Assembly (NCBI RefSeq): GCF_030316845.1
Contig: NZ_JASZYS010000007.1
Location: 186,001-250,000 of the forward strand
Source of the DNA: Variovorax davisae
Lineage (GTDB): Bacteria > Pseudomonadota > Gammaproteobacteria > Burkholderiales > Burkholderiaceae_C
Direction: 5' to 3'
Length of the DNA: 64,000 nucleotides
The notes beneath the pieces are model-generated. The model did no database searches. It was not told where the DNA came from and saw only the letters and a program-made list of their open reading frames with translations. This document shows, in pieces, positions 44,195 through 53,603 of this stretch (position 1 is the first letter of the stretch; each line of letters opens with the position of its first letter). The translations under genes were made by a program, and so were the position numbers.

Positions 44195-45486
44195 TTGGAC
44201 GCGCGCAGGATCCGGTCGGCCTCGCGCTGCGCGTCCTGCATGGCCTGCGCCGGCGTCTTGCTGCCGGTCAGCGCGGCCTGCAGCCCGTCGTTGAGCGCCT
44301 TGGTCACGCGCTGGTTGTCATGGGTGGAGAACTCGGCCACCGACACCGGCAACTGGTCGCGCGCCACCAGCGCGGCGGGGAAGTCGCGGCCGTACTTGCG
44401 CAGCGTGTCGGTCTCGTAGGCAGCCGGCGACACCGCGACGTAGCCCGTGTCCATGCTCCATTGCGCGGCGCGCTCGGGCTGGGTGATCCACTTGACGAAC
44501 TTGAAGGCGGCATCCTGCTGCGCCGGCGTCGACTTCTTGAAGATGTAGAAGTTGCCGCCGCCGGTGGGCGAGCCGCGGCGCTTGTTGCCCGGGATCATGC
44601 CGACGCCGAAGTCGAACTTGGCGTTGGCCTTGATGTTGGTCAGGTTGCCGGTGGTGGTGTAGATGATCGCCGCCTTCTTCTCGAAGAAGTCCTTGGGCGT
44701 GGTGCCCCACTCGACGACGCCGGGCGGGTGGATGCCGGCCTTGCCGAGGTCGACCCAGTACTGCAGGGCCTCGATCACCTTGGGATCGTCGAACTTCACG
44801 GCGGTGCCGGCCTCGCTGGCGAGGATCGCGTCGTTCGGCGTCGTCAGGGTCTGGAACAGCCAGTAGGGGAAGCCGCTCGACGGGATCTGCACCCCCCATT
44901 GCGTGACCTTTCCGCTGGCGTCCTTTCTTGTCAGCTTGGTGGCGGCCGCCTTGAGCTCCGCCCAGTTCGTCGGCGGCTTCTCGGGATCGAGGCCGGCTTC
45001 CTTGAACAGCTCCTTGTTCCAGTACATGACCACGGTCGAACGCTGGAACGGAATGCCCCAGGTCTTGCCGCCGGTCTGGCTGTTCATCATGAAGGCCTTG
45101 TAGAAGCCGCCCAGCCAGGCCTTGTCCTCGGCCGTCTTCACGAAGTCGTCGAAGGGCACGATCGCCTCCTCGTCGATCAGGGTGAACATGTCGGTCGACA
45201 GCAGCACCGAGGTGACCGGCGGCGTGCCCGACTTGTGCGCGGTCAGGGCCTTGACGATGGTTTCCTGGTAGGTGCCGGCGTAGATCGGCGAGACCTTGAC
45301 GCCCGGGTTCTCCTTCATGAAGCCGGCCGCGAAGCCGTCGATGGTCTTGGCGATCGGGCCGCCGACGGCCACCGGGTAGTAGAACTGGAGTTCCACCGGT
45401 GCCTGGGCGTGGACCCCGGCGGTGAACAGGCCGCTGGCGGCCAGCAGGGGCAGGGCCAGGCCCCGGACGAAAGTCTTGCGTTTCAT
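44191..45486 (-). CDS. ugpB: ABC transporter substrate-binding protein, UgpB-like
   Basis: The 431-residue periplasmic protein has a signal peptide (MKRKTFVRGLALPLLAASGL ... VHAQA). The mature part follows UgpB: VELQFYYPVAVGGPIAKTID, FMKENPGVKVSPIYAGTYQE, TIVKALTAHKSGTPP, then MYWNKELFKEAGLDPEKPPT. UgpB binds sn-glycerol-3-phosphate and glycerophosphodiesters. ATG 45486 is chosen over an upstream ATG because it starts the signal peptide. Gene order here is C-B-A-E rather than the enteric B-A-E-C. Confidence 0.86.
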   Translation of the reverse strand: MKRKTFVRGLALPLLAASGLFTAGVHAQAPVELQFYYPVAVGGPIAKTIDGFAAGFMKENPGVKVSPIYAGTYQETIVKALTAHKSGTPPVTSVLLSTDMFTLIDEEAIVPFDDFVKTAEDKAWLGGFYKAFMMNSQTGGKTWGIPFQRSTVVMYWNKELFKEAGLDPEKPPTNWAELKAAATKLTRKDASGKVTQWGVQIPSSGFPYWLFQTLTTPNDAILASEAGTAVKFDDPKVIEALQYWVDLGKAGIHPPGVVEWGTTPKDFFEKKAAIIYTTTGNLTNIKANAKFDFGVGMIPGNKRRGSPTGGGNFYIFKKSTPAQQDAAFKFVKWITQPERAAQWSMDTGYVAVSPAAYETDTLRKYGRDFPAALVARDQLPVSVAEFSTHDNQRVTKALNDGLQAALTGSKTPAQAMQDAQREADRILRASK

Positions 45487-45512
45487 GGTCGTCTTCTTCC
45501 TCGGGAGTGAAA

Positions 45513-46529
45513 TCAATCGATGCGGTGGCCGGCGGCATCGAAGCCGTGGCTGTCTCCGGGTGCCCAGTGCAGCCCGACCCGGTCGCCCGGCGCGGCGTCG
45601 CAGCCGCCGGCCGTGCGCACCAGCAGCACCTGGCTGCCGACCGCGCAGCGCAGCACCAGGTCGGCGCCCAGGTATTCGAGGCCCTGCACCATGGCGGGGA
45701 TGCCGCGCGGCGCGAGCGCGATGGCTTCGGGCCGAACACCCAGCAGGGCGGCGTCATGGCCGGTGGCGACCGCGCTGCCGGCGATGCAGCCGCCTTCCAG
45801 CGCCACCAGGTTCATGGCCGGGGTGCCGATGAAGCGGGCCGCGAAGGTGGTGGCGGGGCGGGCGTAGAGCGTGCGCGGCAGGCCGGCCTGCTCGATGCGG
45901 CCGCGGTTCAGCAACACCACCTGGTCGGCCATGCTCATCGCCTCGGTCTGGTCGTGCGTGACATAGACCACCGTCAGGCCCAGCTGGCGCTGCAGGTCGC
46001 GCAGTTCGCGGCGCATGTCCTGGCGCAGTTGCGCGTCCAGGTTGGACAGCGGTTCATCCATGAGACAGACCTTGGCCTGCGCCACCAGCGCCCGGCCCAG
46101 CGCCACCCGCTGCTGCTGGCCGCCCGAGAGCTGCGAGGGCTTGCGATCGAGCAGGGCCTCGAGGCCGAGCAGGGCGGCGACCTCGCGCAGCCGGCGTGCG
46201 CTTTCGGCCGCCGGTGTCTTGCGCACCGACAAGCCGAAGGCGATGTTCTCGGCCACGCTCAGGTGCGGGAAGAGGGCGTAGTTCTGGAACACCATCGCGA
46301 TCCCGCGCTGGGCCGGCGGCAGGGCGGTGACGTCGCGGCCATCGATGACCACCCGGCCTTCGGTGGCGGTCTCCAGCCCGGCCAGGATCCGCAGCGTGGT
46401 CGACTTGCCGCAGCCCGAGGGGCCGAGCAGCACGCAGAAGGAGCCGGCCTGGATCTGCAGGTTGACAGACTGCAAGGCGGTGGCGTCGCCCCAGGACTTG
46501 GCGATGTCGATCAGCTCGATGGAGGACAT
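45513..46529 (-). CDS. ugpC: ABC transporter ATP-binding protein, UgpC/MalK-like
   Basis: The 338-residue CUT1 ATPase has Walker A GPSGCGKSTTLRILAG, signature LSGGQQQRVALGRAL, Walker B CLMDEPLSNLDAQLR, the switch His in YVTHDQTEAMSMAD and a C-terminal TOBE/MalK-type regulatory domain (LLGVRPEAIALA). ATG 46529 starts the usual SSIELIDIAKSWG. It is the first gene of the operon, 133 bp from the divergent phaB gene; the shared intergenic region must hold both promoters. Confidence 0.88.
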   Translation of the reverse strand: MSSIELIDIAKSWGDATALQSVNLQIQAGSFCVLLGPSGCGKSTTLRILAGLETATEGRVVIDGRDVTALPPAQRGIAMVFQNYALFPHLSVAENIAFGLSVRKTPAAESARRLREVAALLGLEALLDRKPSQLSGGQQQRVALGRALVAQAKVCLMDEPLSNLDAQLRQDMRRELRDLQRQLGLTVVYVTHDQTEAMSMADQVVLLNRGRIEQAGLPRTLYARPATTFAARFIGTPAMNLVALEGGCIAGSAVATGHDAALLGVRPEAIALAPRGIPAMVQGLEYLGADLVLRCAVGSQVLLVRTAGGCDAAPGDRVGLHWAPGDSHGFDAAGHRID

Positions 46530-46661
46530 CGACTCAGTATATGGACGGCTTGTGACACCCGGTTGCATTGAGGGGTCAGTGTTTTCCTCATCGGGCGTGC
46601 GCCGAAAACTTCGATAAAGTGATCAGCGCCTGTTCAGGCTCGCAAATACCAAGGAAACTTC

Positions 46662-47399
46662 ATGAGCAAAAAAGTCGCATACGTCACCGGGGGCATGGGG
46701 GGCATCGGAACGGCCATTTGCCAGCGCCTGGCCAAGGACGGGTTCACCGTCATCGCCGGTTGCGGCCCCACCCGCGACCACGCCAAGTGGCTGGCGGAGC
46801 AGAAGGCCGAGGGCTACGAGTTCCATGCCTCGGTCGGCAATGTCGGGGACTGGCAGTCCACCGTCGAGGCCTTCACCAAGGCCAAGGCCGAGCACGGCAG
46901 CATCGACGTCCTGGTCAACAACGCGGGCATCACGCGCGACCGGATGTTCCTCAAGATGACGCCGGAAGACTGGAGCTCGGTGATCGAGACCAACCTCAAC
47001 AGCATGTTCAACGTCACCAAGCAGGTGGTGGGGGACATGGTCGAGAAGGGCTGGGGCCGGATCATCAACATCAGCTCGGTCAACGGCGCCAAGGGCCAGG
47101 CCGGCCAGACCAACTACTCGGCCGCCAAGGCCGGCATGCACGGCTTCACGATGGCGCTGGCACAGGAGCTCGCCGCCAAGGGCGTGACCGTCAACACGGT
47201 CAGCCCGGGCTACATCGGCACCGACATGGTGAAGGCGATCCGCCAGGAAGTGCTCGACAAGATCGTCGGCACCATCCCGGTCAAGCGCCTGGGCGAGCCG
47301 AGCGAGATCGCCTCGATCATCGCCTGGCTGGCGACCGACGAGGGCGGTTATTCCACCGGGGCCGACTTCTCGGTCAATGGTGGGCTCCACATGCACTGA
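46662..47399 (+). CDS. phaB: Acetoacetyl-CoA reductase
   Basis: PhaB reduces acetoacetyl-CoA to (R)-3-hydroxybutyryl-CoA with NADPH, the second PHB step. The 245-residue SDR has the cofactor motif [15 protein letters not shown] in the middle, catalytic Ser in NISSVNG and YSAAK, and PhaB-typical ends ([12 protein letters not shown] near the N-terminus, SVNGGLHMH at the C-terminus). AAGGAAAC precedes the ATG. A terminator follows 27 nt after the stop, so it is transcribed alone, separate from phaCA. Confidence 0.96.
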   Translation: MSKKVAYVTGGMGGIGTAICQRLAKDGFTVIAGCGPTRDHAKWLAEQKAEGYEFHASVGNVGDWQSTVEAFTKAKAEHGSIDVLVNNAGITRDRMFLKMTPEDWSSVIETNLNSMFNVTKQVVGDMVEKGWGRIINISSVNGAKGQAGQTNYSAAKAGMHGFTMALAQELAAKGVTVNTVSPGYIGTDMVKAIRQEVLDKIVGTIPVKRLGEPSEIASIIAWLATDEGGYSTGADFSVNGGLHMH

Positions 47400-47426
47400 G
47401 GCGCCACCCTGGAACAAGCCACGAAG

Positions 47427-47449
47427 AAACCCGCCACGGCGGGTTTTTT
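47427..47449 (+). terminator. Rho-independent terminator after phaB
   Basis: AACCCGCC/GGCGGGTT form an 8-bp stem with a 2-nt loop, followed by TTTTTT. It separates phaB from dctA. Confidence 0.9.
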
Positions 47450-47493
47450 CATTTGCGCCTCCGCTCACAACACATCACACCAGGAGATCCCGC

Positions 47494-48843
47494 ATGACCC
47501 CCACCGCAATGCCGGCCGCTCCGGCGGCGAAGCTGCCCTTGTACCGGTCGCTCTACGTCCAGGTGATCACGGCCGTGGTCATCGGCGTGCTGCTCGGGCA
47601 CTTCTATCCCTCGGTCGGCGAGACCATGAAGCCGCTCGGCGACGGCTTCATCAAGCTGATCAAGATGATGATCGCGCCGATCATCTTCTGCACCGTGGTG
47701 GTCGGCATCGCGGGCATGGAGGACATGAAGAAGGTCGGCAAGACCGGCGGGCTGGCGCTGCTCTATTTCGAGATCGTCAGCAGCATCGCGCTGGTGGTCG
47801 GGCTGGTGCTGGTCAACGTGTTCAGGCCCGGCGCCGGCATGAACATCGACCCGGCCTCGCTCGACACGCGGGCGCTGGCCGCCTATACGGGGCCGGGCAA
47901 GATGGAGGGCACGGTCGACTTCCTGCTGCACGTCATCCCCAGCACGCTGGTCGATGCCTTCGCCAAGGGCGAGATCCTTCAGGTGCTGCTGATCGCGGTG
48001 CTGTTCGGCTTCGCGCTGCACCGGTTCGGCGGCCGCGGCACGCTGATCTTCGACATCATCGAGAAGGGCTCGCACGTGCTGTTCGTGATCGTCAACTACA
48101 TCATGAAGCTGGCGCCGATCGGCGCCTTCGGCGCGATGGCCTTCACGATCGGCAAGTACGGCATCGGCTCGCTGTTCTCGCTCGGCAAGCTGATGGGCAC
48201 CTTCTACCTGACCTGCCTGCTGTTCATCTTCGTGGTGCTCGGCACGATCGCTCGGCTGCATGGGTTCAGCATCTGGAAGTTCATCAAGTACATCAAGGAA
48301 GAACTGCTGATCGTGCTGGGCACCTCGTCGTCCGAATCCGTGCTGCCGCGGATGATGGAGAAGATGGAGAACCTCGGCGCCAAGAAGACCGTCGTCGGCC
48401 TGGTGATCCCGACCGGCTATTCGTTCAACCTCGACGGCACCTCGATCTATCTGACGATGGCGGCCGTTTTCATCGCCCAGGCCACCAACACGCCGATGAC
48501 CCTGATGCAGCAGGTCACGCTGCTCGGCGTGCTGCTGCTGACGTCGAAGGGCGCGGCCGGCGTGACGGGCAGCGGCTTCATCGTGCTGGCGGCGACCCTG
48601 TCGGCGGTGGGCCACGTGCCGGTGGCCGGCCTGGCGCTGATCCTCGGCATCGACCGCTTCATGTCCGAGGCCCGGGCGCTCACGAACCTGATCGGCAACG
48701 GCGTCGCCACCCTGGTGGTCGCCAAGTGGACCGACGAGCTCGACATGGAGCGGCTCAAGGCCGGGCTCGACAACGAGACCTGGGTCGAAGCCCAGGAGCC
48801 CGAGGAGCTGATCAACGCCCGTACGGAAAAGATGGCCACCTGA
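47494..48843 (+). CDS. dctA: C4-dicarboxylate transporter DctA
   Basis: The 449-residue DAACS symporter takes up succinate, fumarate and malate with cations. Family features are [20 protein letters not shown], the serine-rich re-entrant loop [37 protein letters not shown], and [20 protein letters not shown] near the end. CAGGAG precedes ATG 47494; the frame is open upstream but crosses the phaB terminator. No DctBD pair is in the window. Confidence 0.96.
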   Translation: MTPTAMPAAPAAKLPLYRSLYVQVITAVVIGVLLGHFYPSVGETMKPLGDGFIKLIKMMIAPIIFCTVVVGIAGMEDMKKVGKTGGLALLYFEIVSSIALVVGLVLVNVFRPGAGMNIDPASLDTRALAAYTGPGKMEGTVDFLLHVIPSTLVDAFAKGEILQVLLIAVLFGFALHRFGGRGTLIFDIIEKGSHVLFVIVNYIMKLAPIGAFGAMAFTIGKYGIGSLFSLGKLMGTFYLTCLLFIFVVLGTIARLHGFSIWKFIKYIKEELLIVLGTSSSESVLPRMMEKMENLGAKKTVVGLVIPTGYSFNLDGTSIYLTMAAVFIAQATNTPMTLMQQVTLLGVLLLTSKGAAGVTGSGFIVLAATLSAVGHVPVAGLALILGIDRFMSEARALTNLIGNGVATLVVAKWTDELDMERLKAGLDNETWVEAQEPEELINARTEKMAT

Positions 48844-48880
48844 GTCCGGCGGCGGCCTCGTTCTTGCAGAATGCAAGACG

Positions 48881-50566
48881 ATGCCCCACAGCGTTTCACT
48901 GATCAACACCATCGCCGCCGGCCTCGGCCTGGCGCTGGTGCTCGGCTTCCTGGCGACGCGGCTGCGGCTGCCGGCGCTGGTCGGCTACCTGCTGGCGGGC
49001 GTGATCATCGGGCCGTTCACGCCGGGCTTCGTCGCCGATGCCGGCATCGCCGCCCAGTTGGCCGAGATCGGCGTGATGCTGCTGATGTTCGGCGTCGGCC
49101 TGCATTTCTCGCTCGACGACCTGCTGGCGGTGCGCAAGGTCGCGCTGCCCGGCGCACTGGTCCAGATGGCGGTGGCGACGCTGTTCGGCGTCGCCCTGGC
49201 CAGCTGGTGGGGCTGGAGCCCGGGTGGCGCACTGGTGTTCGGGCTGGCGCTCTCGGTGGCCAGCACGGTGGTGCTGCTGCGCGCCCTCGAAAGCCTGGGC
49301 ATCCTGGAGACCTTCACCGGCCGGATCGCGGTCGGCTGGCTGGTGGTGGAAGACCTGGCGATGGTGCTGGTGCTGGTGCTGCTGCCGCCGCTCGCGCAGG
49401 CGCTGGGCGGCGCCGCTTCAACCGGCCCGCCGATCTGGCAGACGCTGGGCCTGACGCTGCTGCAGGTCGGCGGTTTCGTGCTGCTGATGCTGGTGGTCGG
49501 CCGGCGGGTGTTCCCGTGGATCCTGTGGCAGGTGGCGCGCACCAACTCGCGCGAGCTGTTCACGCTCTGCGTGGTGGCGGCCGCGGTCAGCATCGCCTTC
49601 GCCTCGGCGGCCCTGTTCGGCGTCTCGTTTGCGCTGGGCGCCTTCTTCGCCGGCGTGGTGATGCGGGAGTCCGAGTTCAGCCACCGCGCTGCACAGGAGT
49701 CGCTGCCGCTGCGCGATGCCTTCGCGGTGCTGTTCTTCGTTTCGGTCGGCATGCTGTTCGACCCGGCGGTGCTGATCGAGCGGCCGCTGCAGGTGCTGGC
49801 GGTGGTGCTGGTGATCGTGGTCGGCAAGTCGGTCGCGGCCTGTGCGCTGGTGCTGCTGCTGCGCTACCCGCTCGGCACCGCGCTCACGGTCAGCGCCAGC
49901 CTGGCGCAGATCGGCGAGTTCTCGTTCATCCTCGCGGCGCTCGGCGGATCGCTCGGGCTGCTGCCGCCCGAGGGTCAGAGCCTGCTGCTGGCCGGGGCGC
50001 TGATCTCGATCGCCAGCAATCCGCTCTGGTTCAGCCTGATCGGGCCGGTGCAGCAATGGCTGCACGCCCATTCGTCCTTCGCCCGCGGGCTGGCGTCGCG
50101 CGACGATCCGCTGGCCGAGCTGCCGATGCACACCGAGGCCAGGTACCTCTCGCGCCAGGTGGTGCTGGTCGGCTACGGCCGGGTCGGTCGGCGCATCGCG
50201 GCGGCGTTGGCGGCCAACGACATTCCCTTCGTGGTGGCGGAGCAGAACCGCGCCATCGTCGAGCAGCTGCGCGGCGAAGGGATGGCCGCCGTGTGGGGCG
50301 ACGCGGCCGATCCGGCGGTGCTGATCCAGGCCCACATCGCACGCGCCCGGGTGCTGGTGATCGCCACCGCGGACGCCATCAACGTACGCCAGATGATCGA
50401 GGCCGCGCGCACCCTGAATCCGTCGATCGAGACCGTGATCCGCAGCCATAACGAGGACGAGGCGCGCCTGCTGACGCAGCAGGACGCGGTCACGGTCTGC
50501 CTGGGCGAACAGGAGCTGGCGCAGGCCATGGCCCGCACCGTGCTGCTGCGTGCAGCGGGCGCCTGA
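48881..50566 (+). CDS. CPA2-family cation:proton antiporter with TrkA-N domain (KefB/YbaL-like)
   Basis: The 561-residue membrane protein has about twelve helices of the Na/H exchanger fold (LINTIAAGLGLALVLGFLAT through SFILAALGGSLGLLPP), including the core S-V-G-M-x-F-D-P stretch in FFVSVGMLFDPAVL. A cytoplasmic RCK/TrkA-N Rossmann domain follows (QVVLVGYGRVGRRIAAALAA, VWGDAADPAVL). It should exchange K+ or Na+ for protons, gated by a nucleotide. It follows dctA by 37 nt. Confidence 0.92.
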   Translation: MPHSVSLINTIAAGLGLALVLGFLATRLRLPALVGYLLAGVIIGPFTPGFVADAGIAAQLAEIGVMLLMFGVGLHFSLDDLLAVRKVALPGALVQMAVATLFGVALASWWGWSPGGALVFGLALSVASTVVLLRALESLGILETFTGRIAVGWLVVEDLAMVLVLVLLPPLAQALGGAASTGPPIWQTLGLTLLQVGGFVLLMLVVGRRVFPWILWQVARTNSRELFTLCVVAAAVSIAFASAALFGVSFALGAFFAGVVMRESEFSHRAAQESLPLRDAFAVLFFVSVGMLFDPAVLIERPLQVLAVVLVIVVGKSVAACALVLLLRYPLGTALTVSASLAQIGEFSFILAALGGSLGLLPPEGQSLLLAGALISIASNPLWFSLIGPVQQWLHAHSSFARGLASRDDPLAELPMHTEARYLSRQVVLVGYGRVGRRIAAALAANDIPFVVAEQNRAIVEQLRGEGMAAVWGDAADPAVLIQAHIARARVLVIATADAINVRQMIEAARTLNPSIETVIRSHNEDEARLLTQQDAVTVCLGEQELAQAMARTVLLRAAGA

Positions 50567-50582
50567 CCGGGCCGCGCCGCCT

Positions 50583-50987
50583 TCAGAGATCCTCGATCAC
50601 CAGCATCCGGTAGCGCTGGGCGATCGAAAAGGTCACCGTGCGCACATGCTCCATCAGGCGGTTCGCGGCGGCCTCGTCGCGGGTCTTGACCAGCAGCGCC
50701 GTGTGCCCCTCGCGCGCCAGCTTGGTGTAGGCGCGGACCGTGGCGGCGTCGGTGCCGGCCGAAGGCAGCGGGCTGTCGGCCTCGCGCACGGTGGGCGTGA
50801 TCTGCGCCAGCACCACATGGGGCGGAATCAGGTAGATCTCGTCGCCGCTGAAGCCGTTGTCGAGCAGCCGGTGGCCCACGACGCTCGCGTCTGCCGCATC
50901 CGGAAACATCACGAAGGTATGGCCGGTCGGATAAAAGGCGCCGCCCACGGACGCGGTCATGTGGGGGTCCAGGGTGAAGTGCTTCAT
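50583..50987 (-). CDS. Hypothetical protein
   Basis: The 134-residue soluble protein begins MKHFTLDPHMTASVGGAFYP and includes ADASVVGHRLLDNGFSGDEI, then IYLIPPHVVL. The alternation of strands and helices (FVMFPDAADASVVGHRLL; TALLVKTRDEAAANRLMEHV) suggests a small ferredoxin-like or stress-protein fold, such as proteins with a general-stress 17M-like domain, but I do not recognise a family for certain. A strong GGAGGAG precedes the ATG. It is convergent with the antiporter gene. Confidence 0.75.
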   Translation of the reverse strand: MKHFTLDPHMTASVGGAFYPTGHTFVMFPDAADASVVGHRLLDNGFSGDEIYLIPPHVVLAQITPTVREADSPLPSAGTDAATVRAYTKLAREGHTALLVKTRDEAAANRLMEHVRTVTFSIAQRYRMLVIEDL

Positions 50988-51125
50988 GTCTCCTCCTCGC
51001 GGGTTGGACGCTTCAGCTTAGGCCGCCTGCGGGGGGATGGGTGTAGGCGAAGCCCCTGGCTCAAGTTGCAATCCGCATACAAATACGCATTTGGCGCACA
51101 GAGTGCTTGCGTTTTTAATTACTAG

Positions 51126-51161
51126 TAGTCACATTTGCAACGATTCGTGAAATTGTGACTA
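51126..51161. promoter_or_regulatory. Inverted repeat TAGTCACA/TGTGACTA in an AT-rich intergenic region
   Basis: Two perfect 8-bp arms lie 20 nt apart (51126-51133 and 51154-51161), in the most AT-rich stretch around (50988-51221). They precede the small gene at 51222 by about 60 nt. The half-sites TGTGA/TCACA are those of CRP but in the reverse arrangement. The repeat may be an operator or fold as a hairpin in the 5' leader. The rest of this 234-bp gap shows nothing I can name. Confidence 0.5.
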
Positions 51162-51221
51162 GGCGTTGTCGACGGCCCTGAATAGGATCGATTCGTCCGA
51201 TCCGAAAGCCCTCCTAACTCC

Positions 51222-51440
51222 ATGTCCCAATTGCGGAATATCGCGCTGACCGTGCAAGAACTCGAAGAGGGCGAGTTCTATTGGGTATTGCTGGAAGCTA
51301 CCGACTACGTGATGGATGAAGCTCTTCCCTATCTGCCGATCGAGGCGGCGATGGACCCGCATTCGACCTATGCCAATGCCCTGGTGGCCGGCATCGCGGC
51401 GGTCCGGAAGATGTTCGGCAAGGAGGGGCCGCGCTCCTGA
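51222..51440 (+). CDS. Hypothetical small protein
   Basis: The 72-residue acidic protein begins MSQLRNIALTVQELEEGEFY and contains WVLLEATDYVMDEALPYLPI and NALVAGIAAVRKMFGKEG. It has the look of a conserved short protein of Comamonadaceae, but I know no function. No clear ribosome site is visible before the ATG. The opposite-strand frame over it is a shadow. A long AT-rich leader with an inverted repeat precedes it. Confidence 0.6.
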   Translation: MSQLRNIALTVQELEEGEFYWVLLEATDYVMDEALPYLPIEAAMDPHSTYANALVAGIAAVRKMFGKEGPRS

Positions 51441-51469
51441 GCGAAGCGGCCCCCAAATCTGGAACGACC

Positions 51470-52042
51470 ATGCAGAAACTTGGCGCGGCGATGGCCGCCG
51501 GCGGCGTGGGCCTGGCGGTCGTGGCGTGGTTCTACCGGCCCTCGACCTCGGCCGAGTGGGCGGCCTGGGTGCAGACCGCGGGCGTGCTGCTGGCGATCGC
51601 CTGGGCGGCGCGGCTGCAGGTCCAGGGCGCCCGGCAGGGCTTTCGCCAGGCCGCGCAGGTGGCGGTCATGTTCGCCAACAACATGCACTGGGTGTTCCGC
51701 GAGCTCAACGATGCCTGCGTGAAGCGCAGCTGGGCCGACTACGCGGTGCACCGGCGCGTCCTCGAGGAGATCCTGGCCCAGGGGCGGGAGGTCACGCTGC
51801 AACTGCTGGACGGGCGCTCGCTGGCCATGGTGACCAGCCTGCGCAGCATCGCCGTCGAGGCGCTGGAGATCACCGAGCCCCATACCGCCACCGGCAACTG
51901 GCCGCCGCTGCAGCTCTATTTCGACCGCCGGCTGCCGAGCATCGCGGCCTGGCTGACGGCCACCGGTCATCCGCCGGAAAGCAGCGGGCCGACGGACTAC
52001 GCCGGGTTGCGGACCTCGTTCGGGCCCATCGGCGGCTTGTGA
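51470..52042 (+). CDS. Hypothetical membrane-anchored protein
   Basis: The 190-residue protein has two short hydrophobic segments at the N-terminus (MAAGGVGLAVVAWFY and WAAWVQTAGVLLAIAWAA) and then a soluble helical part (QVAVMFANNMHWVFRELNDA ... RRVLEEILAQGREVTLQLLD). It lies 29 nt after the preceding small gene and is convergent with xylB, the stops 1 nt apart. I recognise no family. Confidence 0.65.
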   Translation: MQKLGAAMAAGGVGLAVVAWFYRPSTSAEWAAWVQTAGVLLAIAWAARLQVQGARQGFRQAAQVAVMFANNMHWVFRELNDACVKRSWADYAVHRRVLEEILAQGREVTLQLLDGRSLAMVTSLRSIAVEALEITEPHTATGNWPPLQLYFDRRLPSIAAWLTATGHPPESSGPTDYAGLRTSFGPIGGL

Positions 52043-52043
52043 G

Positions 52044-53510
52044 CTAGCCAGCGCGGTCGCGAAACGACGGGCGCAGCGCCGCATAGAGCGCCCGGAAGCG
52101 TTCCAGCCGGACAGCGAGCGCGTCCTTTGGCCCACGGGCCGGTTCGAAACGCTGGCGCGTCTCGGGCCGCCGGCAGACCTCGGCCTCGGCGCCGCCATCG
52201 GCCAGCCATGCGAGCCGCGCAGCGCCCACGGCAGCCCCGGCTTCGCTGCCCTCGCACAGCGCCAGCGGAAGGTCGAGCACGTCGGCCAGCAGCTGGGCCC
52301 ACCAGGCGCTGCGCGCACCGCCGCCGACCAGCACCAGCTCGCCGGCGGCCCGGGCGAGGGTGTCCAGTCCGTCGCGCAGTCCGAAGCTCACGCCCTCGAC
52401 CACCGCATAGGCGATCTGCGCCGGCCCGTGCGCATGCGTCAGCCCGAACAGCACGCCCTGGGCCCCGGGGTCGTTGTGCGGCGAACGCTCGCCCGACAGG
52501 TAGGGCAGGAACAGGGGCGCGCCGTGGCGGTCATCGGCGTCGAGGCTGGCGGCGGCGGCCAGCAGCGCGGGGGCGTTGCCGAGCCCGAAGCAGCGCGCCG
52601 CCCAATCCACCGCGCTGGTGGCCGACAGCATCACCGACATCTGGTGCCAGCGGCCGGGCAGCGCATGGCAGAACGCGTGCACGGCGCGGGCCGGGTCGGG
52701 CGCGAAGCGCTCGCCGCTGACGAAGATCACGCCCGAGGTGCCGAGGGAGACGAAGCCCTGGCCGGCGCCGACCAGGCCCATGCCGACGGCGCTGGCCGCG
52801 TTGTCGCCGGCGCCGCCGGCGATCGGGATGCCGGCCGGCAGGCCCCAGCGCGCCGCCGGTGCGGCCGCGAGATGGCCTGCCACGGCGCTGCCCTCGACCA
52901 GTTCGGGCATCTGCTGGCGGGTCAGCCCGCAGGTGGCCAGCAGGCCGTCCGACCAGTCGCGCGCGCCGACGTCGAGCCACAGCGTGCCCGAGGCGTCCGA
53001 CATGTCGCTCGCCCGCGCGCCGCTCAGCATGAAGCGCAGCCAGTCCTTCGGCAGCAGCACGCAGGCGGTGCGCGCGAACAGCGCCGGCTCGTGGGCCCGC
53101 ATCCAGAGCAGCTTGGGCGCGGTGAAGCCCGGCATCGCGAGGTTGCCGGCGATGGCGGCCAGGCGCGGGACCCGGGCGGCCAGCTCCGCGCACTGGGCGG
53201 CGCTGCGGCCATCGTTCCAGAGGATGGCCGGGCGCAGCACCTGGCCGTCGGCATCGAGCGCGACCGCGCCGTGCATCTGGCCGGACAGGCCGATGGCGCG
53301 CACCGCGGCCAGCGCGCCGTCATGGGTCTGGCGCAGCGAAGCCATTGCCGCCTCGAGCGCCGCCCACCACTGCGCGGGGTCCTGCTCGGACCAGGTCGGC
53401 GCCGGCCGGCTGACCGTCAGCGGGGCGCGCGCCAGGGCGACGATCCGGTGTTCGCGGTCCAGCAGCAGCGCCTTCAGCTCCGTGGTCCCGAGATCCAATC
53501 CGAGATACAT
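52044..53510 (-). CDS. xylB: Xylulokinase
   Basis: Xylulokinase phosphorylates D-xylulose, here formed from D-arabitol or by the polyol dehydrogenases of this operon; in the pseudomonad mannitol operon it is called MtlY. The 488-residue FGGY kinase begins MYLGLDLGTTELKALLLD and has GLSGQMHGAVALD, the catalytic Asp in GGAGDNAASAVGMG, FLPYLSGERSPHNDP and the C-terminal ATP site LVGGGARSAWWAQLLADVL. It is the last gene of the mannitol operon, separated from the AraC gene by a repeat-like spacer. Confidence 0.94.
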   Translation of the reverse strand: MYLGLDLGTTELKALLLDREHRIVALARAPLTVSRPAPTWSEQDPAQWWAALEAAMASLRQTHDGALAAVRAIGLSGQMHGAVALDADGQVLRPAILWNDGRSAAQCAELAARVPRLAAIAGNLAMPGFTAPKLLWMRAHEPALFARTACVLLPKDWLRFMLSGARASDMSDASGTLWLDVGARDWSDGLLATCGLTRQQMPELVEGSAVAGHLAAAPAARWGLPAGIPIAGGAGDNAASAVGMGLVGAGQGFVSLGTSGVIFVSGERFAPDPARAVHAFCHALPGRWHQMSVMLSATSAVDWAARCFGLGNAPALLAAAASLDADDRHGAPLFLPYLSGERSPHNDPGAQGVLFGLTHAHGPAQIAYAVVEGVSFGLRDGLDTLARAAGELVLVGGGARSAWWAQLLADVLDLPLALCEGSEAGAAVGAARLAWLADGGAEAEVCRRPETRQRFEPARGPKDALAVRLERFRALYAALRPSFRDRAG

Positions 53511-53529
53511 GGAATGCTGCTCACAGGCC

Positions 53530-53603
53530 GGCGCCGGGCCGCCCCAAGGCGGCCTGCGGCCCCCTCGGGGGGCAGCGACACACGAAGTGAGGAGCGTGGG
53601 GGA
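53530..53603. repeat. REP-like intergenic repeat with two GC-rich hairpins
   Basis: The spacer contains GGGCCGCC-CCAA-GGCGGCC and then GGCCCCC-TC-GGGGGGC hairpins, followed by CACGAAGTGAGGAGCGTGGG. From memory, near-identical segments occur in many intergenic regions of Comamonadaceae genomes, but the copy number cannot be checked here; no second copy is in this window. It may stabilise or end the upstream mRNA. Confidence 0.5.

Noticed and set aside
51159-51362. 67-codon minus-strand frame opposite the small gene at 51222
   Set aside because: No ribosome site and no domain; the plus-strand frame has the more protein-like composition.
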